Assembly (NCBI GenBank): GCA_035651595.1 | Contig: DASRFJ010000250.1 | Span: forward strand, 1 to 9,466 | DNA from: JAFARZ01 sp035651595 | Lineage (GTDB): Bacteria; Actinomycetota; Actinomycetes; Streptosporangiales; Streptosporangiaceae | Length of the DNA: 9,466 nucleotides | Direction of reading: 5' to 3' | Part shown: piece after piece, positions 1-6,747 of the stretch | Layout of the letters: each line of letters starts with the position of its first letter | How positions within the stretch are numbered: position 1 is the first letter of the stretch | The notes under the pieces: model-generated | Databases searched by the model: none | Told to the model about the DNA's origin: nothing | What the model saw: the letters and a program-made list of their open reading frames with translations, nothing else | Made by a program: the position numbers and the translations under genes

Positions 1-2
1 AT

Positions 3-161
3 GTGGTCACCTTGCACGGGTTCTTCAACATCTCCACCTGGCTGACCGCCATCGCCGGCGCGGCGGTCCTGCTGGTGGCTTACCACCTGGTCACCAGCCG
101 GGGCAGCGGCCGCGGCATCCGCAGCGGCCGCGGCCGGTCACTCCGGCGGGCGCATCGGTGA
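3..161 (+). CDS. C-terminal end of a small membrane protein (partial, 5' end outside window)
   Basis: An open frame enters from the left edge and gives 52 residues before TGA at 159-161. It has one clear hydrophobic stretch (about residues 8-30, rich in Ala, Val, Leu and Ile, with two Trp/Tyr-type residues at the edges). An Arg/Gly/Ser-rich tail follows, with ten or so Arg in the last 20 residues. By the positive-inside rule that tail should be cytoplasmic. Third codon positions are almost all G or C, supporting real coding. The tail contains a short direct repeat (GCAGCGGCCGCGGC at 103-116 and 121-134) encoding Ser-Gly-Arg-Gly twice. I do not recognise the family. The next gene is on the same strand 100 bases on. 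Confidence 0.5.
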   Translation: MVTLHGFFNISTWLTAIAGAAVLLVAYHLVTSRGSGRGIRSGRGRSLRRAHR

Positions 162-261
162 ACAGACGGCCGTTCATTGTTACCCGTCGCGTCCCTGGTG
201 CGGAGGGTGCTGGGCGAGGTAACGCAGACCGCGGTCGGTAATGAGGAAGCAGGTAATTTCG

Positions 262-876
262 ATGTCAGCAGGGATCATCGTGGGCATCGTGGTGGCCGTC
301 GTCGTCGCGATCGGGGCGGTGGTGTTCGTCATGATTCCGATGCGGCGACGCGGCCGGCTCCAGCAGCGCTTCGGCCCGGAGTACGGCCGCCTGGTCAGTG
401 AGCGCGACAGCAGGCGCGAGGCGGAAGCCGAGCTGACCGGGCGCGAACGCCGGGTCCGGGATCTTGACATTCAGCCGCTCACCGGTCCGGCGCGGGCAAG
501 CTACGCGGATCAGTGGGCAAGTATCCAGGAGCAGTTCGTCGAAACGCCAGCGGACGCGGTCTCCAGGGCGCAATCGCTCATCACCGCCGTGATGACCGAA
601 CGCGGCTACCCGGCCGGACATGACGACCAGGTCCTCGCCGACCTGTCCGTCGAGCACTCCGGCACCCTTGACCGCTACCGGGCGGCCGAGCAGATCAGCC
701 ACCGTGCCGCCGCGGACCCGGCCTCCACCGAGGACCTGCGGCAAGCCATGACTGGCTACCGTGCCCTGTTCGGCGACCTGCTGGGCGAGCCCGCCGATAC
801 GGGACCCGGATCAGTCGGCGCCGCGGGCACCAGCGAGCAGTTCACCGGACCTGACCCGAAGGAGATGGCGACATGA
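262..876 (+). CDS. Membrane-anchored conserved actinobacterial protein of unknown function
   Basis: 204 residues. An N-terminal transmembrane helix (about residues 3-25, almost only Ile, Val, Ala and Gly) is followed by an Arg-rich stop-transfer segment. Next come the motif LQQRFGPEYGRLV, a charged, probably coiled-coil stretch (about 45-70), and a helical domain (about 80-175) with W-IQ-FV-P-A-A-LI and a late DLRQAMTGYRALFGDLL motif. The tail is Gly/Pro/Thr-rich and probably disordered. From memory, this layout matches a common but uncharacterised Streptomyces-type family, often annotated as a secreted or membrane protein; no function is known to me. I chose ATG 262 because the hydrophobic helix then starts at once, as in the family, and GCAGG lies 9 bases upstream. 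ATG 241 in the same frame is possible but lacks a ribosome site. The stop overlaps the next start (ATGA), so the two are probably translationally coupled. The inside face probably carries the helical domain (inference). Confidence 0.8.
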   Translation: MSAGIIVGIVVAVVVAIGAVVFVMIPMRRRGRLQQRFGPEYGRLVSERDSRREAEAELTGRERRVRDLDIQPLTGPARASYADQWASIQEQFVETPADAVSRAQSLITAVMTERGYPAGHDDQVLADLSVEHSGTLDRYRAAEQISHRAAADPASTEDLRQAMTGYRALFGDLLGEPADTGPGSVGAAGTSEQFTGPDPKEMAT

Positions 877-1397
877 CCTCACCAGCCGAGACAGCAATAG
901 ATCACCAGATAGCAGCCCAGGAGGACGAGGACATGCGTGAACGCACTCCGGATCCGGCCGGACCGCTGCGGACCGGAAGTCCTCTGCCAGCCGCCTCGGC
1001 CGGGGCCTGGCATCCGGGCGCTGCCGCGGCGGGTGGCGCGGTGGAACCGGAGGCCGCCGGCCGGAGTGATGCGGACAGATCCATGATCCGCACAGTCCCC
1101 GACGCGGAGTCTGAGTCAGTTCCTGGATCCGCTGCCGCCGACGCCGCCGCGAGCATGAGCACGCGCTGGCACCAGATCCAGGCGATGTTCGTCGATGATC
1201 CGCGCGCCTGCGCCGAATCGGCCGCCGGTCTCATCGACGAGAGTGTCCAGGCGCTCGTGGCGTCCGTCCGGGAACAGCAGGATTCGCTGCTGGCCTCCTG
1301 GCGTGGTGAAGACGCGGGAACTGAGGAACTTCGCGCTGTCGTCCGGCGTTACCGCGCGTTCTGGACCCGCCTCGCGGGTTTCTCCCGGGAAACCTGA
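873..1397 (+). CDS. Conserved protein paralogous to the helical domain of the preceding gene, soluble, unknown function
   Basis: 174 residues. The first ~85 are low-complexity (Ala, Pro, Gly, Glu, Asp) and look disordered. Residues about 90-170 form a helical domain with the same landmarks as the upstream protein: W-x2-IQ-x2-FV-D-P-x-A in the first half, and EELRAVVRRYRAFWTRLAGF, equivalent to DLRQAMTGYRALFGDLL, in the second. There is no membrane segment or signal peptide, so it is probably cytosolic. The start overlaps the previous stop by 4 bases and has AAGGAG at 859-864. A second in-frame ATG at 933 has an even better site (AGGAGG 919-924, 8-base spacing), so a product shorter by 20 residues is possible. 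The pair likely arose by domain duplication and may form a complex (inference). A hairpin overlaps the stop codon. Confidence 0.75.
   Translation: MTSPAETAIDHQIAAQEDEDMRERTPDPAGPLRTGSPLPAASAGAWHPGAAAAGGAVEPEAAGRSDADRSMIRTVPDAESESVPGSAAADAAASMSTRWHQIQAMFVDDPRACAESAAGLIDESVQALVASVREQQDSLLASWRGEDAGTEELRAVVRRYRAFWTRLAGFSRET
1377..1394 (+). terminator. Possible hairpin terminator overlapping the end of the two-gene unit
   Basis: GGTTTC (1377-1382) and GAAACC (1389-1394) form a perfect 6-bp stem with a 6-base loop, just before the TGA at 1395-1397. There is no T-run after it. Actinobacterial terminators often lack the T-tract, so termination is plausible but not shown. The stem lies inside the last codons, which weakens the case. 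Confidence 0.3.
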
Positions 1398-1711
1398 CCC
1401 CCGGACTCCCGCCCGGCCGACACCCCGGCTGCGGCGTCGCAGCTGATCGCGGTCGTGGCGCCCTTACGCACTCCGGCGGGCGGTAGCCGCTCTACCGCAC
1501 TGCCGGTCATCCGTCGCGGCGCACGTCACGTGACACCTTATGTCCAGCAGTGCCCGCCCGGAGGTGCAACCGCCGCCTGACCGGTCATTATTGTTCGCAG
1601 TTCACGCGCTCACGCTATGGTCGCGCACCTGATGGATACTACGGCGCCGCTGCAAGGTGGTGCTGGACTCCTGGCGGAAAGAGTACCCGGAACCAGCGTG
1701 AGGAGATTCCC
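1398..1711. other. Non-coding gap of 314 bases with a GTCACGTGAC palindrome and a weak promoter candidate
   Basis: I find no convincing gene here. The open frame that precedes the DUF1003 start is Cys-, Arg- and Trp-rich and does not look like protein. Visible structure is a perfect 10-base palindrome GTCACGTGAC (1525-1534) and a weak promoter-like pair at 1591-1618. The region probably holds the control signals of the downstream membrane protein gene. Confidence 0.5.
1591..1618 (+). promoter_or_regulatory. Weak promoter candidate for the DUF1003 gene
   Basis: TTGTTC (1591-1596) and CGCTAT (1613-1618) are separated by 16 bases, a loose match to a housekeeping-type promoter. It lies about 90 bases ahead of the GTG start at 1712 in the only relatively AT-rich patch of the gap. 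Such matches occur by chance, so confidence is low. Confidence 0.2.
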
Positions 1712-2395
1712 GTGGAGATGAAGACCGGCCGCCGCCTGTGGGACAAGCACCCTCATGTCCGCGGCGGAGATGAACTGACGTTCGGGGAACGTGCTGCCGA
1801 CGTGATGAGAGGGGCGTTCGGGTCTTGGGTGTTCGTGGGCGCGTTCCTGCTGGCCATGGCCGTCTGGATGGTGGTGAACACAACAGCCTTGCGAAATTCC
1901 GCGTTCGACCGGTATCCGTACATCCTGCTCAACCTGATGCTGTCCATGATGGCCGGGCTCCAGGGCGCGTTGATCCTGATCGCCGCCAAGCGGGCCGACC
2001 GGGTAGCCGCCGAGCAGGCCCTTCATCACTATGGGCAGACCGCCGCCATCAAGGATCTCCAGGACCAGCAGATGCTAATTCTCAATGAACTCAAAAGATT
2101 GAACGAATCAAGTCATGGCCGCCCTTTATATGGCCCCGAACCTGGTGACGGCGTGGTCGGACTCGGCGAAGTAGTCGGGAACGTTTCACCGGATCAGGAA
2201 CGAGCCGGCCGTCGGCCAGGCGGCACCATGAGCGATCGCATAAAGCGATCGCCGGCGGGCCGCCGCGGTATCAGCCGGTCCGGGAACGTGGCGCGCAGCC
2301 AGGCGGCGATCTGCTCCGGGCTCCACTCCAGTTCCAGCATGGCCTGGATGCAGGCGCGCATGGAGAACGCCCCGCCGGACCCTGCGACCATATGA
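1712..2395 (+). CDS. DUF1003 family membrane protein with an aberrant read-through C-terminus
   Basis: 227 residues from GTG 1712, chosen because AGGAG (1701-1705) sits 6 bases upstream and the peptide before it is not protein-like. The core matches DUF1003. A short N-terminal soluble part is followed by transmembrane helix 1 (about 36-57), then AFDRYPYILLNLMLS with helix 2 (about 69-91), then AAKRADRVAAEQ and a helical, probably coiled-coil tail to about residue 132. DUF1003 proteins are small inner-membrane proteins of unknown function. After about residue 133 the sequence loses family character: about 95 residues rich in Gly, Arg and Ser, of which the last ~40 are the antisense reading of an IS30-type transposase fragment. 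The original stop was therefore probably lost, and the tail may be meaningless. The gene converges with the phosphoglucomutase gene. Confidence 0.75.
   Translation: MEMKTGRRLWDKHPHVRGGDELTFGERAADVMRGAFGSWVFVGAFLLAMAVWMVVNTTALRNSAFDRYPYILLNLMLSMMAGLQGALILIAAKRADRVAAEQALHHYGQTAAIKDLQDQQMLILNELKRLNESSHGRPLYGPEPGDGVVGLGEVVGNVSPDQERAGRRPGGTMSDRIKRSPAGRRGISRSGNVARSQAAICSGLHSSSSMAWMQARMENAPPDPATI
2232..2252. repeat. GCGATCGC-ATAAA-GCGATCGC perfect hairpin
   Basis: Two copies of the self-complementary octamer GCGATCGC (2232-2239 and 2245-2252) flank a 5-base ATAAA spacer. Together they can form an 8-bp stem with a 5-base loop on either strand. It lies just past the point where transposase similarity stops on the - strand, near the junction with host sequence. 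It could be a remnant end structure or act as a bidirectional terminator; no T-run follows. Confidence 0.5.
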
Positions 2396-2400
2396 CCCGA
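2277..2400 (-). pseudogene. Fragment of an IS30-family transposase
   Basis: On the - strand a stretch of about 40 residues contains MRACIQAMLELEWSPEQI followed by AAWLRATFPDR. This matches the well-known WSPEQIAGxLRxxFPDD segment between the N-terminal helix-turn-helix and the DDE catalytic part of IS30 transposases. The expected continuation (VSHETIYQSL and the DDE residues) is absent: after FPDR the frame turns into unrelated sequence and stops at 2194. No upstream helix-turn-helix is recognisable either, although the frame stays open to about 2766. It is a decayed internal fragment and cannot be active. I saw no terminal inverted repeats. It overlaps the 3' end of the DUF1003 frame in antisense. 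Confidence 0.65.
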
Positions 2401-2529
2401 AGGACGTCTCCGATGGAACCGCGGGCCGTCCGCGTCCGCCTCGCACGCAGACCGTAGCCGGTTCCCTGGGTGGGGAACCACCGCCCGTTCTGCGGAAATG
2501 CTCTTTATCTCGAACGTACGGTGGTGCGT

Positions 2530-2545
2530 CCCGCGGAAACGCGGG
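2530..2545 (-). terminator. Candidate terminator hairpin after the phosphoglucomutase gene
   Basis: CCCGCG (2530-2535) and CGCGGG (2540-2545) form a perfect GC-only 6-bp stem around a 4-base loop (GAAA on +, TTTC on -), extendable by one G-T pair. It lies 22 bases beyond the stop of the - strand operon. No T-tract follows, which is usual for actinobacterial hairpin terminators. It may also serve the converging + strand transcript. Confidence 0.45.
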
Positions 2546-2567
2546 GCCAGATGTGGCTGCCCGGGCG

Positions 2568-3347
2568 TCACGCCTTCCGCGTCGCCAGCTTCCCGCCGAC
2601 GAGGGCAGTCGTGTCGACGTCGTCGAGCGTGGTGACCACGAGATCGGCGCCGGCCGTGGCTAGCAGGTCGGCGTCGCCTGCCCGTGCGATCCCGATCGCG
2701 GTCATCCCGCCGGCCTTGGCCGCCTCGACACCAGCGGACGCGTCCTCGAGCACCATCGTGTCGCACGGTTCGACGCCGAGCTCGCGGGCGGCGGTCAGGA
2801 AGATCTCAGGGTCGGGCTTGCCGTGCGCGAAGTCGCGCCCCGAAACGTCGGCGTCGAAGTAGTCGAGCAGCGTCAGACCGGGCCGGACCGACGGCGAAGG
2901 AATCCTCTGCTCCAGCGCGAACGTGTCGAGCCGGATCTTGCGCAAGAACAACGCCGCGTTCTTCGACGACGATGCATCCGCGATCAGCGCGCCAGCGTCT
3001 TTAACTGCGATGACAAAACGCAGCGCGTCTGGATACGCGGTGAAATCGCCAGCCTCGATGAGGCGCACGACCATCTCCTGCTTGCGCTGCGCGTACTCGG
3101 CGACCCGAATCCCGGCGTCGGGCACCTGGAAGTAGTCGAGCGCGGCGCGAGCGCCGCTCGCGCGCGGCTTGCCCGAGATGTGCTCCTGGTAAACGTGAGA
3201 GGTGAACGCCTCCGGCGACCACGTCGCGCGACCGCGGATGTCGCGCCAGCCCGACTCCATCAGCTCGCGCAGCGACTCGCGCCACGCAGTCTCGTGCGGC
3301 GAGTCGACCAGCACCCCGTCGACGTCGAAAATCGCTCCGCTGAACAT
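2568..3347 (-). CDS. pgmB: Beta-phosphoglucomutase, HAD superfamily
   Basis: 259 residues, the normal length of actinobacterial members. It should convert beta-glucose 1-phosphate to glucose 6-phosphate through a beta-glucose 1,6-bisphosphate intermediate, with Mg2+, in the cytosol. Motif I is DVDGV near the N-terminus (nucleophile Asp8, acid/base Asp10). A helical cap (about 15-100) includes ISGKPR. Motif II is SSSKN (126-130), motif III is Lys177 in HGKPDPEIF, and motif IV is Glu201-Asp202 in VLEDASAGVEAAKAGGM. All catalytic positions are intact. I chose ATG 3347 because AGGAAGG lies 9 bases upstream; GTG 3353 in the same frame would leave only 3 bases. The gene begins 17 bases after the GH65 stop, so co-transcription is nearly certain. 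The pairing with a GH65 phosphorylase, as in mycobacterial Rv3400/Rv3401, supports beta- rather than alpha-phosphoglucomutase. An adjacent phosphatase role is less likely. Confidence 0.9.
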   Translation of the reverse strand: MFSGAIFDVDGVLVDSPHETAWRESLRELMESGWRDIRGRATWSPEAFTSHVYQEHISGKPRASGARAALDYFQVPDAGIRVAEYAQRKQEMVVRLIEAGDFTAYPDALRFVIAVKDAGALIADASSSKNAALFLRKIRLDTFALEQRIPSPSVRPGLTLLDYFDADVSGRDFAHGKPDPEIFLTAARELGVEPCDTMVLEDASAGVEAAKAGGMTAIGIARAGDADLLATAGADLVVTTLDDVDTTALVGGKLATRKA

Positions 3348-3364
3348 CAGCACATGCCTTCCTG

Positions 3365-5797
3365 TTAGCCATCGGCAGTCGGCCGGGTGGCCGTCAAGTC
3401 TCGCTTGAGCTCGAATATCGCCAGGTCACCCGCGGATAGCTCACGGACGTCGCCGGGGACTCCGGCCGTGATCGGGTGGCTCACGCCTTCCGGGTGGACG
3501 GCGAGCGTCAGGCGATCTGCGGTGAGCGTGACCAACATCGGAGTCTCCCGGAACTGTACCGGGAACGACAGGCCACCAAGCTGGCTCGGCAGCCGGGGAT
3601 CGAAGTACAGGGCGCCGTCGCGGACTTCCATGCCCGCGTAACAGCGCTGCACGACATCGAGTGTCCCGGACATGACACCCACGTGGATGCCTTCCTTCGT
3701 CGTGCCGCCCTGGACATCCTCGGCATCGCTTCGCAGCGCGACGAGGAACCTGTCCCATGAGCTGTCGGGGTCGGGCGCGGCGAGTACCCCCGCGTGGGTG
3801 ACGAGACTCAACGTCGAGCCGTGAGAAGTGCGCCGGTCGTAGTATGTGATGGTCCGCATGGCCGTGTCGGCACGGTAGTCGTACCCCAGCCGCTCGAAAA
3901 TCTCGGGTAGTTCTTCGCGCGAGAACAGGAAGAAGAGCATCACCGTGTCGGCCTGCTTGGTGAGCTTATAGCGGTTGGGGTCCTGGCCCTCTGCGCGCAG
4001 GATCCGGTCGAGCCGCTGGATGTTGCCGTATTTGGCGCGATATGCGTCCCAGTCAAGGTCGTCGAGTTCGCCGTACCCCTCAAACTGACTGATGATTCCG
4101 TCGTCGTGAAAAGGAACGAACATCCGGCGGCTCATGTCCTGCCAGACCGCCAGTTCGCCGTCGCCGATGCCCAGCCGCCCGCACAACGCCGCTGCCCGGC
4201 TCGCGGGCAGTAGAGACAGCAGCTGACAGGCGATGTCGCAAAGCCACGCCACCATGACATTGGTGTAGGCGTTGTTGCGCAACCCGTACTGCGGCGCATC
4301 CGGGTACTTGTCGTGGAACTCGTCAGGGCCCATCACGCCATGGATCTCGTAGCGTTCGCGTTCGGGATTGAAGTGGGCGATCGACGCCCAGAAGCGCGCG
4401 ATCTCAAGCATCATCTCCGCACCGTAATCGCGCAGGAATGCCTGGTCGTTGGTAGTTTGGAAATAGTGCCATATGTTGTAGAAGATCGCCGCGTTGACGT
4501 GCCGCTGGTTCCGGCTGAGATCCGGCTCCCAGCGGCCCGAGAGCGGGTTGAGGTGGACACGCTGGGTTTCCTCAATTCCCTCGCTCCCGCTCTGCCACGG
4601 GAACATCGCGCCGCGCAACCCCGCCGCCCGGGCCGCTGCCCTGGCCTCGCCGATCCGCCGGTAGCGGTACATCAGCAGCCCGCGCGTGACTTCGGGCAGC
4701 CGGACATTGAAGAAGGGGAGCGCATAGATCTCGTCCCAGAAGACGTGTCCGCGATACGCCTCGCCGTTGAGTCCGCGGGCGGGTAGCCCGGCGTCGAGGT
4801 CGGCGGTGTGGCGGGAGCAGACCTGGAGGATGTGCGCGATGTGCAGTCGCAGCAGCTGTTGCACGCGCTCGTTTCCGGAGACTCGCACGTCACACACCCG
4901 CCACAGTTCCTCCCACGCCGCGGTGTGGCGCTCGAACGACGCGGCGAAATCGGTGTGGCGGGCGGCCGACGTGGCCGCCTTTACGAGGGTGTCGCTGACC
5001 GCCGGGTCCCGCGACGTGTAGAACGTCACCATCTTCTCGACCCGCACCGCCGTCCCCTGCCGCACGTCGAAGGCCAGGACCTGCTGGATGTAGTCCTCCA
5101 TCTGGTAGAGGGTCCGCTCGGCCGGGAGCGGCTGGCCGCCGCCGAACACGCGTGTGCGGGCCGCCTCGCTGATGTACAGATTCGACTGCCGGGTCTCCAT
5201 CTTCAGCGCGATGACCTCGGGCCCGAATGTCCGCGGGGAAACGGGGTTCAGATGGCGCCCTTCCAGCTGCTGGTAGCGCGCGACACCGATATTGCTCACC
5301 CGGCCGTCGACCGCCGAGATCACCTCGGCGCGCCCCGACCAGTTCTCCGGGACGAGCGTCCACTCGATCCCTGCGTGGTGAGCGTCGGCCATGCTGACGA
5401 ACCGGCGGCTTGTCAGTGTCGTCTCCCTGCCGCCGCGATCACGGAAACGAACGTGGCGGACGACAGTCGCGTGCCGGACGTCGAACTCGTGGCGGTAGCC
5501 CAGCAATTCGATCTCGGCGAGCCGTACAACGTCCTCGCCTTCGATGCGCAGCTCGAGGACCAGCCAGTTCGGCAGGTTGACGAGGTCCTCGTTGAGCACG
5601 GGCAGGCCACCGAGGATCGTCGTCTCGCGGTTATAGCCTCCGTGCGCATAGGTGCCCGGATAGTGCACACCGTCGCCATCCTCCCACTCCGCCGCACCAC
5701 GCGTGCACAGGTAACCGTTGCCCGTCGAGGTGAGCGCTTCGCGAAGGCCCTCAGTCCCGGGATCGAAGCCGTCATAACCGAGCAAGAAACCGTCCAC
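3365..5797 (-). CDS. Glycoside hydrolase family 65 disaccharide phosphorylase (trehalose, maltose or kojibiose type)
   Basis: 810 residues, full length for GH65. These enzymes split an alpha-glucoside with phosphate, inverting the anomer, to give beta-glucose 1-phosphate plus glucose. The N-terminal beta-sandwich (about 1-280) carries TGNGYLCTRG (25-34) and HGGYNRET (52-59). An (alpha/alpha)6 barrel follows, with GHVFWDEIYALPFF (350-363), catalytic acid Glu493 in GVMGPDEFHDKYP, KQAD (614-617), and a phosphate-binding loop RRTSHGSTLS (655-664). A C-terminal sandwich follows, after KEGIHVGVMSGTLDVVQRCY. The SHGS loop and the adjacent beta-phosphoglucomutase argue for phosphorylase rather than hydrolase. 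There is no signal peptide, so it is cytosolic. The start is GTG 5797 with GAGGAG 4 bases upstream. The exact substrate cannot be told from sequence; trehalose or maltose is most likely. The STAS gene ends 36 bases upstream and the mutase follows after 17 bases. Confidence 0.9.
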   Translation of the reverse strand: MDGFLLGYDGFDPGTEGLREALTSTGNGYLCTRGAAEWEDGDGVHYPGTYAHGGYNRETTILGGLPVLNEDLVNLPNWLVLELRIEGEDVVRLAEIELLGYRHEFDVRHATVVRHVRFRDRGGRETTLTSRRFVSMADAHHAGIEWTLVPENWSGRAEVISAVDGRVSNIGVARYQQLEGRHLNPVSPRTFGPEVIALKMETRQSNLYISEAARTRVFGGGQPLPAERTLYQMEDYIQQVLAFDVRQGTAVRVEKMVTFYTSRDPAVSDTLVKAATSAARHTDFAASFERHTAAWEELWRVCDVRVSGNERVQQLLRLHIAHILQVCSRHTADLDAGLPARGLNGEAYRGHVFWDEIYALPFFNVRLPEVTRGLLMYRYRRIGEARAAARAAGLRGAMFPWQSGSEGIEETQRVHLNPLSGRWEPDLSRNQRHVNAAIFYNIWHYFQTTNDQAFLRDYGAEMMLEIARFWASIAHFNPERERYEIHGVMGPDEFHDKYPDAPQYGLRNNAYTNVMVAWLCDIACQLLSLLPASRAAALCGRLGIGDGELAVWQDMSRRMFVPFHDDGIISQFEGYGELDDLDWDAYRAKYGNIQRLDRILRAEGQDPNRYKLTKQADTVMLFFLFSREELPEIFERLGYDYRADTAMRTITYYDRRTSHGSTLSLVTHAGVLAAPDPDSSWDRFLVALRSDAEDVQGGTTKEGIHVGVMSGTLDVVQRCYAGMEVRDGALYFDPRLPSQLGGLSFPVQFRETPMLVTLTADRLTLAVHPEGVSHPITAGVPGDVRELSAGDLAIFELKRDLTATRPTADG

Positions 5798-5833
5798 GGC
5801 ACTCCTCTCGCGGTCGGGCCACCGTGTTCGTAT

Positions 5834-6418
5834 TCATTGACCGGTTACCCGCGCCCCGCCCGTTACTAGCGCCCGCCCCGGCGCGGATGGCCCAGGTGAT
5901 CCCGATACGGTTCCATCCGCTCGGATGGTCGCCGGCCCGGGGCGTAACGCTCCCGCTGCTTCGGTCCGCTTCCTCAGCTGACGGCGTTCCCCCGCCAGGG
6001 CTCGCGCTCCTGACCGCATGGCGGTGCGCGGCCGGCTGGCCAGGCCGGGCTGCCGCGGCAGCGCCGGCCCGGCTGTCACGCGCCGGGAGGCGGCGGCCTC
6101 TGCCACGGTGGCGTGCACGGGGAAGACATCGATCAGCCGGGTGAGGGTAAGGACCCGCAGCACCTGCGTCTGCGGCGCGGCGAGCAGCAGCTCACCCCCG
6201 GCCTGCCGGGCCAGGTTCCGGCCGCGCACCAGCGCGGCCAGGCCGCTGGAATCGATGAATTCCAGGGCCGCCAGATCGACGATGATCTCCGGCTCGCGGG
6301 CCGCGACCGCCGCGAGCGCGGCCGCGGCACCGGCGGCCTCGGCCATGTCCAGCTGTCCGCGCAACGCGACGACAACCGGGCCGTCGCCTTCGCGGATACT
6401 CAGAACCACACCAGCCAT
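5834..6418 (-). CDS. STAS-domain anti-sigma factor antagonist with a disordered C-terminal extension
   Basis: 194 residues. Residues about 1-112 form a STAS domain of the SpoIIAA/RsbV type: VVVALRGQLDMAEA in the first strands, then VDLAALEFIDSSGLAALVRG (48-67) with the usual DSSG phosphoswitch (serines 57/58), then ELLLAAPQTQVLRVLTLTRLIDVFPVHATVAEA. Such proteins bind an anti-sigma kinase when unphosphorylated and so free a stress sigma factor. The remaining ~80 residues are Arg/Ala/Gly/Pro-rich with no recognisable fold; typical antagonists end near 110-120, so the tail is an addition or an extended frame. I chose ATG 6418 because AGGAAGG stands 7 bases upstream; TTG 6445 is less likely. It is the first gene of the probable operon with the GH65 phosphorylase. 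No anti-sigma kinase or sigma gene is in the window. Confidence 0.85.
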   Translation of the reverse strand: MAGVVLSIREGDGPVVVALRGQLDMAEAAGAAAALAAVAAREPEIIVDLAALEFIDSSGLAALVRGRNLARQAGGELLLAAPQTQVLRVLTLTRLIDVFPVHATVAEAAASRRVTAGPALPRQPGLASRPRTAMRSGARALAGERRQLRKRTEAAGALRPGPATIRADGTVSGSPGPSAPGRALVTGGARVTGQ

Positions 6419-6747
6419 CAGGGCGCCTTCCTGCTTCAGCGACAAGGCGAGGTCCTGGCCCAGCGGCTAATCAACCAGCTCTTGCCAGGAACTCTACGCC
6501 GGCTTCCGGCCCCGTGTCTCGTCCGGGTGATGCGGGCTGACGGCGGTGCCCGTCCGCCCGCGGCCGCCCCCGCAGCCCAGCGCCCGGTGATTGGCTGCGG
6601 TGATGCGTCCTTCCCGGATCGGCTGTTCCCGCACCGCACCGGCTGGGGTTGACTCAGAGATGAAGCCGCGCTCCGGGGTCATCGGCGACGCACAGCAGGA
6701 CCCGGGCGTCCTGGTGGGAGCCGGCTTCGCCGCGTCCTCCATCCGGA
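6419..6747. other. Gap of 329 bases between the STAS and GvpF/L genes
   Basis: No frame on either strand gives a recognisable protein; all are Arg/Pro/Ala-rich shadows. The left third should hold the promoter and leader of the STAS operon. The right part lies downstream of the GvpF/L stop. I saw no strong terminator hairpin. Confidence 0.5.
6491..6520 (-). promoter_or_regulatory. Promoter candidate for the STAS-phosphorylase-mutase operon
   Basis: Reading the - strand, GAGACA (6520-6515) and TAGAGT (6496-6491) are 18 bases apart, resembling TTGACA/TANNNT. Transcription would start near 6484 and leave a leader of about 65 bases before ATG 6418. It is a pattern match only, but the position is right and the -10 is a typical actinomycete form. 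Confidence 0.3.

Noticed and set aside
103..134. Repeat array or CRISPR-like structure near the left edge
   Set aside because: Only two copies of a 14-base GC-rich unit within a coding tail; it is a codon-level repeat of Ser-Gly-Arg-Gly.
265..744. - strand open frame opposite the first membrane-anchored gene
   Set aside because: The + strand frame has a transmembrane helix, family motifs, a ribosome site and a coupled neighbour; the opposite frame has none.
2823..3368. + strand frame opposite the phosphoglucomutase
   Set aside because: All HAD catalytic motifs are on the - strand; this frame is Arg/Val-rich noise.
4808..5869. Long + strand open frame of 353 codons opposite the GH65 gene
   Set aside because: It is the complement of a well-supported gene; its sequence is Arg/Leu/Val/His-rich, matches no family I know, and its length follows from high GC content.
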